A stretch of 64,000 bases of DNA from Physcia stellaris (GCA_018902385.1 JABSSW010000032.1:420509-484508), one strand, 5' to 3'; positions 25,567 to 37,751 are shown, counted from the first letter of the stretch. Translations and numbers: made by a program. The notes: a model not told the origin generated them from the letters alone.

Positions 25567-25758
25567 ATGGGCAAAGGAGGCGGAACCGGCAGAAATACTC
25601 ATCACTGCCCCAAAGACGACAAGGGCAACTGCCGCTGGCACAAGCATCCTGAGCTTGGACACCGGTACTGCAAAACCCATGGCTATTATTGCAGCGTCCC
25701 GAAATGCACATTCACTCCTCTCCAAGGGCAACCGTGCCCCAAGCACGGCAAAAAGTAA
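25567..25758 (+). CDS. 63-residue Cys/His-rich small protein
   Basis: Intronless frame beginning MGKGGGTGRN. It contains six Cys and seven His within 63 residues, in clusters (HHC, C-RWHKH, GHRYC-THGYYC, PKC, PCPKHG). The spacing looks like a compact zinc-binding module duplicated as (H/C)x2-4C...H, and the ends are Lys-rich. No signal peptide, so intracellular is likely. I do not recognise a named family. The strong bias toward metal ligands and the clean ATG and stop argue that it is real rather than chance. Confidence 0.6.
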   Translation: MGKGGGTGRNTHHCPKDDKGNCRWHKHPELGHRYCKTHGYYCSVPKCTFTPLQGQPCPKHGKK

Positions 25759-27891
25759 CCGTACGTCAAGGATCTGGAGGAACCGCTGTACAGAGTAGGC
25801 CCTGATTTTAATTTGGAGGGAAAGGGAGTCGGGAATTGATGTATAATTGGAGGCGTTGATGACGCATACTAGCTTGCTTGGATATTTGATTGGAGGCTTT
25901 GTGGCGGATAACAGCTTGCTTGCGATCGGCCTTAGGTCGTGATTGTCACTTCTTCGTGTAAATAGTATTTAAAACCTTGGCAAGATGAACAAGTGCGATT
26001 TTGATGATTCAACGCACATTTATCCATGGCTCTACAAAATCGGAGAAGGATATTGCTGTATTGATTTTTAGAGACTGTGAACGGGGAAGGTGTCCAAAAG
26101 GAATATACAATTTTTAGAAAGGATTCCTTAAGTGCTTCTATCCTGCTGTCCGATAGTCAATGGTTGATTATGCACAATAGATCAAATTTATTTCCATCAC
26201 GAGGACTGAGTCGCCAGTCATTATTGCACTGAGACTGAGCTTGAACGTAGTCTATTATCCTTTTAAAGAAGCTTACAATATTTGAAGATCAACACTTACC
26301 TTTTCTGTTCCTTGAAATATCAACAGCATGTTTCAGAGCGACGACTCTGGCGGAGACGCTCGGTACCTCGCATCTTTGGAGTTTGAAACTTCGACGATTT
26401 AACTTCGCCCCTCTTTTTCTATGCTTCCTCCCCGAGCTCTTTCTCCAATCCTACATCTTCTTCGTTCCGAGATTGAAAGAAGTTGCTGAATCAACATAGA
26501 GACCTTGATATAACTGAAAGCTATCTTATTAGATGAAGCAACTGTTAGGAAGGCCAAATATGACCGACCACCCTGATCAGGCTAGCATAGTTGGCCAAGG
26601 CCACCGTCTTCAGTACTGTATGTCAGTAGCACGTCCAGAATAATCAGCAAGTATTGCACTTATTAAATCTCCGACCTGCGTACAATCATACGTTCTAATA
26701 AGTTTAGCCTTGGTTGGCGCTCAGTGCCTTTAATTTGGCATACAATCAGTGTAGAATCGTTGTAGTATGGTGAGCTTGAGAACGCTATTCTACTGTAGAG
26801 TAGAAAGGGATGAATGGAGGTGATTGTGTAATCGCGCGTGATACGTAGATAGATGAGGACGATTCGTTGAGCGAATGATGATGGGTAGGCTGGTGACAAT
26901 GATGAAGTGGCAGAACCTGTTTGAGTAAGAAGAATATGGATGAGACTAGAAAAGGGAGTCAAAAATAGAATTAAGGACTTGAATCTACGTGCTGAATTAA
27001 AGGTACTGTGTTTTCTGTTTTCCTCTTTTTCTTTTCATCATCGATCTAGCCTTTTCTCGAAAGAGACAAGATGAGCTTACCCACGCTTTGCAAGCAAGAA
27101 AAAGTCGAGACTCCGAAGTAAAATAGCCAAGCTGAGACTATGGGCTTCTTTGGCCCCATAACTATTTCTCTTTACTGTCTATGAATTGGAAATGTGCGGT
27201 CATCTCCTGGAAATCTCATAGTTAAACTCCCTCAGGAGAGTTCAAGTCGGCTTATCGATTACAGACTATGCCAAGATGCCGTTTATAAGATCAGTCTCGG
27301 AACAGAGTCGAAATGTTCCGTCTTTTGGCATGTTTCCGTAAATCTTTTGTCCATAATAGATGGCGTTCATCTGCATGCATAGGATGAAGCAGTCTCTCGG
27401 TTCTGGATTTGGAAGTGCCCAAAACCGAGACGGCCTGTAGTTGCAGAACGTGAAGAACCACAATATACGTAAGTATCGGCCTGTCTCCGACCACTTTATG
27501 GTTTGCACATATCTAACTCCGCCAACTTGGCACCCACCGCAGACACTCCTTCAATTTCAGTGTTGACGAGTCTTACTGCGTGATGAAGACTTGTTCCAGG
27601 CGCTAAGTCTTGTCCGATACACCCCTTTGCATATTGGGAGCACGATTGATAGCTTAAATAGGAGAGGAATTGAATTGTATGATGATGAAGTTGAGGAAAT
27701 CGAAGACGACCAAACACACGGAAGCGCTAATCCAAATACGCTGATGCCAAGATGAATGACTAAGCTTTCAAACATCATCAAGTCCTTGCAAGCACTACTA
27801 CTCCGTACTGCCCTTCCATCCTTGCATCAATAGGTGTTCCACCCAGTAATGGACTCATGTGGCTGGAATTGAACTCATAAGCCATGTATAA
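25759..27891. other. 2.1-kb AT-leaning intergenic stretch
   Basis: No gene recognised. A minus frame near 27,557-27,781 begins MFESLVIHLGISVFGLALPC (signal-like) but soon stops, and I could not extend it. One TACTCCGTA nonamer lies at 27,799-27,807. Confidence 0.35.
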
Positions 27892-28435
27892 TTTCCTCCC
27901 CCAACCGAGCTTGTGCCTGAGATTCTTGCTTACCTAGATGGACCAGCTTTGTATGCAGCCAGACGCGCGACGCGCTTTTACAACAAGGCCTGAAAATCAC
28001 ACGCCTCTTCGATGGCCACGCCAGTGCTCTCCGTCAGTTCAGGATTGGTTTCAGCTCTTCTATGACGCTTCATACACTCGGATAGAAGACTCCAGAAGCA
28101 TTCGAACGCGCCATCTACTGGTTCTGGAGATACTCCTATGCGGGGTTCAGGGGGGCACCTCGACTCAAGCACCGCGCACCCGGAGACAAGGCAGCTCTGG
28201 CGGATCGACATCAATTGCCTCAACCAGACTGGCGCGTATCTGAGCTGAATAAATACACATGGCGTATACACCGCGGCTGTGATTCCAAGTCGGAAGAGGG
28301 AGGATACAAAACCGTGAAGCAGCTCTTAAAGGAGATTGACTTCCGCTAGTTTCGCAAGAGATGGGAGATAGAGTTGCGCAAGGACGAGCCTAGACCAGCC
28401 ATACCTAAGGAGCCGCGGAAAGTACGCAGTCATGC
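27892..28435 (+). pseudogene. second F-box protein relic
   Basis: The plus frame from 27892 reads PTELVPEILAYLDGPALYAA then RRATRFYNKA and stops, matching an F-box (LPxELxxEILxYLdxxxL). Downstream, a different frame is open over long stretches with protein-like composition (GLKITRLFDGHASALRQF; YWFWRYSYAGFRGAP; DWRVSELNKYTWRIHR) and is interrupted twice. This fits a former F-box gene with frameshifts and stops. The downstream part is not recognised on its own. Confidence 0.5.
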
Positions 28436-29590
28436 TGTATAAATTGGAGGAGGTGAAGCGGGTTTTCCCCATAGCAGATACTCCCCGGCTTCCATCGATG
28501 TTAATGCTAATCGATAACCGGAAATGCGCATACTCCTTGACGATGAATCAGGCCACTTGCGACTCTATGCACTCGGTCGTAGCCGTTGCCAAAAATCAAA
28601 TCATAAGCAGATCGAGGATTGGACAAAGGACATCCGGTGGCAACGGGTGTAATAGAAAAGTTACAGATGGGCGTCACAAATATTGATGAAATGGCGCAGG
28701 ATATCTATTCATAATGGAAAAATGTGGAGATGATTAATCAGAACCCATTCTGCTGCCTTGGAAGAGCCCATGAAGAAATGTACCTCGAAACAGGTCAACT
28801 AGATAAACCGGCCTCGACAGGAACGAGGTAATGACTATCTTCATCATCCCCTTCTGGCTTTCATTTCAAAGACGGTCACGTCCCTCTCCACCGGAAGGCA
28901 TTTGCGAATGTTGAGCTCATTTATATCAAGAGATGTACTGTCATCAAGTCGAAACTCGCGGCCCCGTCTATGGATCTATGGAAGATGAAAATGCAAGAAC
29001 GGTGTGACTCTCCCATCCGTTACTCGAACAAGGTGATGCCCCTATGACTAATGTAGATCAACGCCTTCGCAGTGACTTAGGGATTTCAACCATACAACCA
29101 CAACTGTGCGTTTTAATTCTTGTAAGTGCTTTCTAGCATTTCCATTCCAAAGTCTTCGAGCCCTATGCGGGGCGGTCTTCTTACGAAGTATGGACTACAG
29201 GTGTTCACGCACCTGAACACGGACTTTTCCCCTCCCTCAGCTTCTGTCAGCTTCAAATTCTTCCGACGAAGCCGTATTACGTAAGCTCAGGCCTGACTCA
29301 CAACATATTGTTTCAAATTCAACCTCACCTTGCCAACCAAATTTGAGAACTCAACGTTGACAAAAAATTTTGCCTAAAGCCAGTGGCCTTTTCGACTCAT
29401 CGATACTTCCAATTGATGTTCACCATCGGTTCACATTGAAAACAATTCACCGGCTATTCACATCTCGCCGTTCCATCTTCTCACCTACCAGCAAAACTCA
29501 AGTCCTGCACTTCTACGACCTAATTCCTGTTACACAGATAGCCGACTAAACCACAAGGACTACTACAGCCTCTCCAACTAAGGGCGGCAA
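28436..29590. other. intergenic, nothing recognised
   Basis: Ends in a pyrimidine-rich leader (29,450-29,590) that is probably the promoter and 5' UTR of the next gene. Confidence 0.4.
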
Positions 29591-30799
29591 ATGGCGTCAA
29601 ACTCAGAAGAACCATCACTTGCGTCGCTATCCTTGGCGGACGACAAGTTCCAAGTTACTTTACCAGGCAAAATCCAGCATTGGATTGCTGATCGCCTGAA
29701 CTGGAAGGAACGAGAAGAACAGATGGCCAAGAACCTCATGCAGGAGGAAGACCGACTAGCTCAAGCACTAGAGCGGACTATGAAGCGTTGGCGCTGGTTC
29801 GAGGTAGCAAGGGAAACGGATAAAGATAGGCACACCAGCTTTGGCACTTTGGGATATCTACCACTTGAGGTACGGTTCAAAATATACGCTCTGGTACTCA
29901 ATACCCAGGTGCGAAGAATCCCCAAGTATTGGGGATGCTTTAGCATTGTCCCTCCTTGGAGAGAACGTCTTATGTACCAAAAGTCGCGCCCAATGTGGTG
30001 GATGCAATTCGAGAATCAAGCTTGCGCATTTGGATGCTGGAACGACAAAGAGGACAATCCCCTTACTCACCATATAGACCATCCAGGTCCCCTCAACCTC
30101 AGGACCTATTTCGCACAAGTTGGCTGCCGTGCAGAGGTACTTAGAACTCCATTTCTTCCGGTATCTCGATCACTCAGAGATGAGTTCGGTAATTGGATGG
30201 CTGGCAGTCGTAACTTCGAATTCAGTTGCCCAGCATCGTTTGAGGAGTTCCTTCACAATTTATCGCCAAGCCAGATCGCTTCGCTCCGGCGAATTACCAT
30301 CGACTTAACCGGTCCCGCCTACGCCAAAGGGTGCATAGAGAAAGTGCCGAACCCAGCATGTTGGGCGAGTGTATTCGAGAAGCTACCGTCCGAATTGGCA
30401 TCACTACGACATATTACAATTTGGATTGGCAAGGACGCTCCATCGTATCACTACGAATCTGGGAAGAAAATGGTTTGGTATCAAGATGACATGGACTGCG
30501 TTGGTGAATCATTGTTGCCGTTTTACGATACTGATATAGTAGCAAAAACACTCGGGATCGTCAGGAAGGGCATTCATCGGGTAGCCCCAGAAGCGGATTT
30601 CTTCATTCCAGAATTCTATTGGCTCAACGGTGGGAACCAAGGTATTGACTGGATAACCGGCGACGAGGGTAGTGATAGGAAAAAGGTAACCCAGGCGCTT
30701 GTTCAGGAGGGGATGTCGGCGCGAAAGGTATTGGTACTGCCTTACGACGCCAAGTTGTCGAACACACCCGAAAACGAGACCAAGGCAGAAGAGGATTAA
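29591..30799 (+). CDS. fungal 2EXR/DUF7730-like protein
   Basis: Single exon, 402 aa, ATG in good context (ggcaaATGG). The N-terminal 80 residues are charged and helical (KEREEQMAKNLMQEED). Around residue 90 the sequence LGYLPLEVRFKIYALVLNTQ carries the LPxEVRxKIY signature of the F-box-like 2EXR/DUF7730 families that are expanded in filamentous ascomycetes. A conserved-looking middle follows (SLRDEFGNWM; LRRITIDLTG; LRHITIWIG). The C-terminus is acidic. The family has no assigned function; an adaptor role by analogy with F-box proteins is inference only. Confidence 0.75.
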   Translation: MASNSEEPSLASLSLADDKFQVTLPGKIQHWIADRLNWKEREEQMAKNLMQEEDRLAQALERTMKRWRWFEVARETDKDRHTSFGTLGYLPLEVRFKIYALVLNTQVRRIPKYWGCFSIVPPWRERLMYQKSRPMWWMQFENQACAFGCWNDKEDNPLTHHIDHPGPLNLRTYFAQVGCRAEVLRTPFLPVSRSLRDEFGNWMAGSRNFEFSCPASFEEFLHNLSPSQIASLRRITIDLTGPAYAKGCIEKVPNPACWASVFEKLPSELASLRHITIWIGKDAPSYHYESGKKMVWYQDDMDCVGESLLPFYDTDIVAKTLGIVRKGIHRVAPEADFFIPEFYWLNGGNQGIDWITGDEGSDRKKVTQALVQEGMSARKVLVLPYDAKLSNTPENETKAEED

Positions 30800-32007
30800 G
30801 TCGGGCTGTCTTTCAAGAGAACATTCAAGCCCAGGTGTGTATTCACCTTGAAGGCTGGCTTGATATAGAAACGGCTTTCCACAAGATCACATAGTGCCCA
30901 AGCCTGTTTGACACTTTTCTGGTCATGTGTATCCTTTCAGCTACCATCCAATAGCCGTTCAAAAATTCGATGAGTATCGACAACTTAGTGCTAATAGATG
31001 AATTCTCCACTGCAAATCCGCTTTCGTCGCCCTTAGTGTCTCTCTCTTTCTCTCCTCCAAAAGAGTAGGTCAAGCCCACTTCTCCCCGTCTCCTCCTGCA
31101 ACATCTCTCCTATACCTACGCCCATAAGCGACAGCCCCCGCCTCAGCCTTGCGACACCCGCTACAGCCACAGCATCATCCCGCTTGTGTTCGCCCCTATG
31201 GGCTTCAGCTTCGGCTTCTGCTTCAAAGCCCCCGCGGACCGAAAATCGGGTCAAGCCGCTGAATTGATAACCCACTGACGGTTTGAATGGAAAAGATCGA
31301 GACTCAGGGATATAGATCGTCGACTTATTGTGTGTCTTCTCAAACTTTTCCTTTTGTTGACATGCACGGTCTGGGGCGGTGGGGCTTTCAATCGGCCACT
31401 ACGTACTCGAAGCTGCGACGCGATGGGGTTTATCACGATTAGTAAATGAGGTCCTTCCTGCGCTCCAAGTGCGTTGATTTTCTCCCTGGGATGGATGGGT
31501 CTCAGATCTGGGTATCGGCATACCTGAGACGCTTCAAAGAGCACAGCAAAGCTTGCGAGGACACTTTAGCTGATGCCGTCGTGATTACTTGATTCATTCA
31601 CGTGCTTAAAAATTTGATTGTTTACCCATTCTTAGACTACTAAGTGCAAACCCTAGGTCGCCGCAGAGCGTGGAGACGGGGTTCAGCACTCGGTCTTCCT
31701 TAGGCGCCAGGACCGTCATGTTGCACGGACGCAAGTGAAGAGAAAATTTGATCTGTATATACCACGACGACTCATCAAGCGGATCATTTACCGAGAAACT
31801 CCCTCCAAGACCGCCCATTCAAAGGCTACTTTCCCTACCGTCAAAAGGCGCAAGAACACCACAGAACCGCAAGACACCTCAAGAACCCATCCATACATCT
31901 CCTCCGCGATCCATGACCTCCCTATGCGATATCATCGTCTTCGTATTCCCTAGCATCATGATCAGCTTCCATCAGGATCTTCTTCCCTAGACCCATTTCC
32001 CGAAAAC
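30800..32007. other. intergenic, nothing recognised
   Basis: Short frames on both strands without family resemblance. Confidence 0.4.
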
Positions 32008-33313
32008 CTACTTACCAGGTTTCTCCTCCATCAACTGCTCCTCACTCCCAACACTGCTCGCAACATTCGTCGGGAACCTGCGACTGACATCGCTCGGCTC
32101 ATCGCTCCGCCTCGAGAACACGCTGCGGAAGCCGATGTCGCGGAACAGAGGGCGGTAGGTGACGAAACAGGCGCAGAGGATGGCGGCAGAGGGCTCGATT
32201 TGGGACCACATGTATGTTGAAGCGCCCGAGTCTGTGAGGAGGGGTGAGTTTCAGTTAAGGTTTAGGGGGAGAGAAGTAAGGGGGATTCATACAGGTCAGG
32301 TCTGTTTGCTTTAGCTGGCCGAGGGATACGATGCGCATTACGCTGGCGACGCAGGATCTAGGATATTTAATATTAGCAGCGAAATTCATCCAGATAATCT
32401 TCACATCTACTTGCAAGACGCATAGCAAAGAGTCTTTCTACGTAGGACAAACGGCTCAGGAAGCGCGAAAGGGATAAACAGAAGTGGACTATGAACTTAC
32501 AGTCCTCCCAGTGCCAAGATGGCCGTCAACTCATACTTCTGCCTTCTCTCCAGCCTGAGACTCCAGACTTGCTGCAGCGGCAGAACGAGGATGATCAAAT
32601 CGAGGCTGAATCCGGTGCCCAGGGCGCCATAGAACATAGCTTGCAGGTCAATGCAGCGGCCATCGAGCGCACCCACTACCTCGGGCCGGAATGCGTCGGC
32701 TATGGAATGACATTGGAAGATGTTGGCGGCGCACATTGATACGCCCCAGGCAACGCAAGCTGCGATTAGGATGCTGGTGATGATGCGGAAGGGTCGGACG
32801 TCGAAGAGACGGCGGTAGAGGAGGAGGATTGAGATTCGGACGAGGGTGATGGTGAAGATGTAGGTTATCATCGAGGCGAAGAGCATCTTCTGGGTGTAAG
32901 CCCCCGAGGTTTGTATCATCATGTAGATAGAACCTACCCGGAGGAAGACCACCACCTGCTGCCGCGTGAGGAAAGCTATCGATAGGCCTGCTTTGCCATC
33001 TTCCACCACTTTGTTGGAGTGTCACGGGTTAGATCAATTTCATGCTACGTGCAACATATGCTTGGACTGAGTAATCGCATTGCATAGGAGGCCACTCACA
33101 GAACCCTCCGAGGAGTATCATGACATAATTAGGCCAGAGACTGGCGAAGATGAACCAGTCGTCAACCCCAAGCCTCGCCTTGATCTTGGCCCGCGAAAGA
33201 AATCGTAATCCAACTGCGAGCGTCTCGATGACACCACACGCGATACATACGCTCAGAATCACCCGTCCTCGACGGTTGACCGGCTCGATTGTATAAACAA
33301 TAGACTCAGACAT
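32008..33313 (-). CDS. fungal rhodopsin-domain integral membrane protein (2)
   Basis: Four exons: 33313-33100, 33008-32501, 32357-32293 and 32231-32008; introns of 91, 143 and 61 nt with GT-AG ends; 336 aa. Seven spans of the rhodopsin-domain family: IACGVIETLAVGLRFLSR with KIKARLGVDDWFI (the usual RxxxxxxLGxDDW loop), then ITYIFTITLVRISILLLYRR, the Cys pair around NIFQCHSIADAF...GRC, FSLDLIILVLPLQQVW with LRRR-like RLERRQKYEL, and EPSAAILCACFVTYRPLF. The short cytosolic tail is Ser/Arg-rich. This copy shows the LGVDDWF motif more clearly than the copy at 20.7 kb. Ligand and partner are unknown. Confidence 0.9.
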
Positions 33314-34389
33314 GACCGTGGGCTGTTTGCATCACGAAGGAGGTGCGAGAGACCCAAAATAAGTATTGGAGGTTCATGCAGTTCAATTGCTTGGAAGCCC
33401 ACTGGCTGCATCATTAGAGGACGGTGCTTTGCATCTCGCTAACCTAATCGTGTCTCCTGCAAGGGACGAGATCTCCCACGAAAGGTTTGGCGAGGCCGCT
33501 ATGGCACCTAGTGACAAAGCCTGGTTAGTGACAGTATAAGCGCAGGCAGCTGATTGCTTCGCAACGTCATCCCGTCAGCCACACACGTGTGTTCTATGCA
33601 TATTCAATTTTCATGCATGATGATGAACATGCAAAGCTCGTTCGCCATGCACCTGGACCGGGCGGATTCTTCAATACGATGGATCACAGACGCGTCGGTC
33701 TGCCACTTAGCCTTCCCGGGCGTTAGCTAAGCGTGCAAGGGCTTCTAGACAAGCCCGAGACCTTTACTCCGTCCTATTCGATTACAAGGCACCTTTGCGC
33801 ATCATAGCACACCGTGCAAAATGAGGTCTGTTCGGGCCAATTGAGCTCTTGGAATTATGTATACGAACACCCTAATGAACGTTGTATATTGCTTGCTACC
33901 GCCAAGATTTTTGCTACACCGCCGCTCTGAGGTATATCCTTTCCCAGCGCGCTCTGCGTTGGGGAAGGCCGATATTTATGCGAAGATTCGGGATGGTCGC
34001 AATGCCGATTCCTTTTCTCGATCAAGTTTGGGTCTCACCGGACAATTTCAGCCACTGAAGCTGCACTCGATAGACCAGGCATTGGCTAGGGAAGATTCAT
34101 GGATCCAAGTAATCTAGTGGCCATCGCTCTAAAAGAAACATTGTCCTGATGTTTCTCTTTCTTTTAGCACTTCAGTTTCAGCTCTCAAGGCACGCTGCTG
34201 TTGGAACTCGACATCCGCTTTAATCAAGCCTTGAGTACATCTCGAGTTTTTGCTTCCCTAAAATTTCAGTTCTCAACACCCATTGTTTACTGCATTGATT
34301 TACTAAATAACAGAACATGATCTTTCACCCGTCTCCACATAAATAATCCCACCCTCCAGTCTCACGTCCGTTTTTCATCTTCGCTCGAC
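33314..34389. other. intergenic, nothing recognised
   Basis: A plus frame at 33,857-34,117 (86 codons) has no family resemblance. Otherwise empty. Confidence 0.4.
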
Positions 34390-34890
34390 TCAGCCCAACG
34401 TCAAATTCCCCAAATTCGGCGTCATAAAATTCAGCTGCCGTCGCTTGATCCTCCACCCCTCACACGTCAGAACCAAGGCATCTTGATAGTTTCCAAACAA
34501 CACCGTAAACGCCCCCACAGCGCCAGAAGGCGCTACCTTCACCAGATTGACCGTGAAGTACGTCGTGCTGTTCGCGACCACGCTGCTCTTCGAAACGATG
34601 TCGATGAGAGTGGTGCCCAGCTGATGCTGGGTGGCAAGATTGGCGACTGAGGCGAGCAGAACCTCTCTGATGGCATCGACACCGGTGAGGGAAGAAAGGG
34701 GGCCGGTATAGTTTGCGGTGGCGTCCGCGGTGAAGATGGCGCCGAAGAGAGGGCCGTTTTTGAAGTCGATTGCTAGCGGGTAGGTGTGAAGGGTTCGGTG
34801 GATTTGTTCCCAAGGCGTGAGTGCGCTGTGATGGACTATTGCGGGCGGAGCGAGAAGAGTCATGGTTGGGAGAAAGTCGCGGAGGCGCAT
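34390..34890 (-). CDS. secreted SnoaL/NTF2-like protein
   Basis: Single exon, 166 aa from ATG 34890 (MRLRDFLPTMTLLAPPAIVHH, a signal-like start). The body has the NTF2-like cone pattern: an IHRTLHTYPLAIDFKNG helix, GAIFTADATANYTG, LTGVDAIREVLLAS, then strands TTLIDIVS, TTYFTVNLVKVAP, FTVLFGNYQDALVLTCEGWRIKRRQL. This matches the SnoaL_4-type layout, which covers cyclases, isomerases and dehydratases as well as non-enzymes. No catalytic residues can be assigned, and no secondary-metabolite gene lies next to it. Confidence 0.7.
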   Translation of the reverse strand: MRLRDFLPTMTLLAPPAIVHHSALTPWEQIHRTLHTYPLAIDFKNGPLFGAIFTADATANYTGPLSSLTGVDAIREVLLASVANLATQHQLGTTLIDIVSKSSVVANSTTYFTVNLVKVAPSGAVGAFTVLFGNYQDALVLTCEGWRIKRRQLNFMTPNLGNLTLG

Positions 34891-35923
34891 TGTTAGTTGG
34901 GGTTGTTGAGGTCTTAGCGGAGAGTGCAAGGACGGCTTTGCCAGAAACTTGGTGGGAGTACTTTTGGGGTCGGGAAAGGCTTGTAGAAATCGTTATAGAA
35001 CTCGCTGTATATGGAAAGAGGATAGATTCTGCTGGGGACAGGGAATTATGGTACAGGATGTTTATATGCCTCGCTCACTATTCGGATGGCTGGGAAAGGT
35101 CGTGGTGATGGATGCAGCTTAGATTACGTCATCATGCATGGCAGTGCGTTGCGGCTGCAAGAGACATCTCTGATCGGAACATCGAGAAGGCAGATCGGCG
35201 AGATCAGCTGCTGTGTGTCCCTATGGTAGCTTGGCAGGGCGATCGTGAGTACGGATATGTAAGTGCTAGAATGTGGCAGATGATGGGGAGTAACTTTGAG
35301 GAAATCCCGGCTGGTTATCTGGGCGAAGTGGTTCGCTGAGACGTTGCTGCGCGAATACAACTTCTAGAGGTCAAGCCGGATGTAGAATTTGAAGCAGATC
35401 TTGATTGGTAAAGACTTGTCAGAAACGTAATGTAGTTGCGGATTCCTTGGTATGGGTCTTGACTGAGGGATTAATCGGGGTACTTCCAATATTGAGGTGA
35501 ACTTGTGGTCAGTAGTCAACCGAAAGACCAAAAAGATTCTCGTTTCACTGACAGATGAGAAGAGCGAAGGACTGCCTTCGCGAATGCTGAAAATGTGCCA
35601 ACAATGCATTTTAACAGGTTTATCTTGTCTGAAATTACCTCCAAAAAACGTGATGGTTGAATTCCGTGAACGCTGCTGTCGACAAACCTCCCAAATTATT
35701 GCCAAGAATATACATATCAGACACAGCGTTAAAACTTCAGCTTCCTAGCTAATCATTGTATACAAATGTTTTGTCATATGGTGCAAAAAGGTCGATGCTA
35801 TCGAAAGCCAGTCAAAATGCTGTAACTGGATTTTAGCAATCTTCGACCGTGGCTTCAAAGTGCTTGATCATTGAGTAGACGGGTAGTACCCTCTGGGACG
35901 GAGATCTTCTCATGCTTCGAGTC
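34891..35923. other. intergenic, nothing recognised
   Basis: Short frames on both strands only. Confidence 0.4.
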
Positions 35924-36574
35924 TCAGTCGAGGAGTACATCTGCTTTACGCATCAGTGCATCTCTAATGGCACAGTGTACACAATTCCCTCTTTGAAGGA
36001 CGCATAGTGGTTTTCCAGGTTTCTTCGATCCCTGTATCAGCATCTCGTGAGAAACAATTGCTCTTTGTACTAAGGTGTTCCCGTTCGCCAGGATGAGATT
36101 GAGCGTGGGCACTTCGCTTGCTACAGGCCCTGCGAGAACTACCCGCCCGTCCGGAAGAGTCCGACGCTGTGGTTCCGGCACGACAACGCCATAATTGCTC
36201 GCATCAACTACTCTGACCTGCCTCACTTCCTCTTCGGTGAGCTTTCCTTGCGCACACTCCCCGAAGCAACCTTGCCAAGGTACCAGATCGGCGGCGCGGT
36301 CAATTGCATTCAACAAATGGATTCCCATGATTCTACCGCGAACGCTGAGAACAGTATGAACAGCCGCCATATCGCCTCTGACATTGATCACATGACCGTA
36401 ATTGGCTTCACCGAACCTGTCCAGAGGCATTTGAATTGCGTGAAGTCCGATACAATCAGCCCACTGGCCCTTTTCGGGAATTACAGTGTCTTGAAATATC
36501 TGCGAAACACGCCTCTCTGGAGCCTCCATGGCCCCAGGAATGATATGGATACAATGACCTGCGTCCTGAAGCAT
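35924..36574 (-). CDS. hypothetical protein, Cys-rich C-terminus
   Basis: Open frame of 216 aa from ATG 36574 (an in-frame ATG at 36529 is an alternative). The family is not recognised. The composition is protein-like (GQWADCIGLHAIQMPLDRFG; GDMAAVHTVLSVRGRI; TLPDGRVVLAGPVASEVPTL), and the end carries a CVLQRGNCVHCAIRDAL cluster with a CxxC. No signal peptide or membrane span. It belongs to a group of three minus-strand orphan frames between 35.9 and 38.1 kb. Confidence 0.5.
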   Translation of the reverse strand: MLQDAGHCIHIIPGAMEAPERRVSQIFQDTVIPEKGQWADCIGLHAIQMPLDRFGEANYGHVINVRGDMAAVHTVLSVRGRIMGIHLLNAIDRAADLVPWQGCFGECAQGKLTEEEVRQVRVVDASNYGVVVPEPQRRTLPDGRVVLAGPVASEVPTLNLILANGNTLVQRAIVSHEMLIQGSKKPGKPLCVLQRGNCVHCAIRDALMRKADVLLD

Positions 36575-37075
36575 AGGTTGATCGTCGTTGCCTCTCAGTC
36601 AAATCACAGTCCCTCCCGCCAAGATCCCTATAGTGCCGCTGGTCTTTACAGGTATTGGTCTTCCTGTCAGTCTCAAGTTGAAAGCCCCTATTAGGGTATT
36701 TGTGTGGACGATGGGCCAGATTCAAAATTTCCTTTAGTCACCACGAAAGGGGTGGGAGATAGAAGGTCTCGGCCCACCCCAACCTGTACAGAAAGGGATT
36801 GTGTTGGAAATAGCCCAGTCGCCATTGGGCCCAATATCACGAAGTATTCTTTGCGGAAGTATGATCCACGTGAGCCAAGACCCACAATTTCCAGGCAAAG
36901 TCCTCCAGAGCTCCCAAAAGACACTCTAGATCGCAATTATACGTATGAGGGGAGCGGCTCTTAGCATCTGGCGGGCGAGAGTCGCAAAGCTGTTTTGCAA
37001 TGTCCACGCCGTTCTTTTCCATGAGGTGTGAAGCAGGGTCTGCCTTTTTACTGTTTCTTATATTCTCAAGTAGCA

Positions 37076-37633
37076 TCATCTTAACAGACCCGGGTCGAGG
37101 AGCTGAATGGCACTTTCCATCCTCTTGACTTGATCTATGCCTACGGTGTTTGGTCGTTCCCTTGTTGGTACTGGCTTTCGTAGATATGAGATTGGTAAAC
37201 ATGATGACTGAACGTAATTCATTAACCACATGCTAATATGGTGCGTTCCGTCTATGTCCTCGATTCTAGATTTCCATATCCTTAGATTCATCATGTTGAC
37301 GGCTCCCGGAGAGTCACAATCCTCGTTCATCGGAGTATACAACGAGTGGTGACGGGGGACCGGTTGATAATATTTCGGCTTGTGGAGTGTGAGCTCCGAC
37401 GTGGGAAGCAAAACATGTCGCACCGAGTCCTCGATCGAACGCTCATCCATGAAGTATCCAGTGATCCAATCGCCTTGGACTTCAAGATCTAGTACAATGC
37501 TGATCTCTACTGACCTCTGCTCGTCGCCGAATTGTGCTTCCCCCGGCTCTGATTGTATCGTAACATGGGACCCGCAGACCATCGAGAGGTATAGAGCGAG
37601 ATGTGCTACACCTTTAGAGCTTTGCGCCCACAA
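37076..37633 (-). CDS. hypothetical protein fragment
   Basis: Open minus frame of about 185 codons without a good ATG at its head, so it is an internal exon or a broken gene. The family is not recognised. Protein-like stretches include VAHLALYLSMVCGSHVTIQ, QGDWITGYFMDERSIEDSV, PVPRHHSLYTPMNEDCDSPG and AVNMMNLRIWKSRIEDI. A second minus frame (36,837-37,229), overlapping in another phase, may be its continuation, but I see no convincing splice pair. Confidence 0.35.
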   Translation of the reverse strand: MWAQSSKGVAHLALYLSMVCGSHVTIQSEPGEAQFGDEQRSVEISIVLDLEVQGDWITGYFMDERSIEDSVRHVLLPTSELTLHKPKYYQPVPRHHSLYTPMNEDCDSPGAVNMMNLRIWKSRIEDIDGTHHISMWLMNYVQSSCLPISYLRKPVPTRERPNTVGIDQVKRMESAIQLLDPGLLR

Positions 37634-37751
37634 TTTCCGCCCCGCGCAGTCTTTAGCGCTCAGCTCTCAGATACGAAAACCTGCTAGCATAGTAGGTGTA
37701 AGAAAAGCCTCAGTAGTCGGGTAGAGCGAACTCCTTTATTTCGGTGGACAT

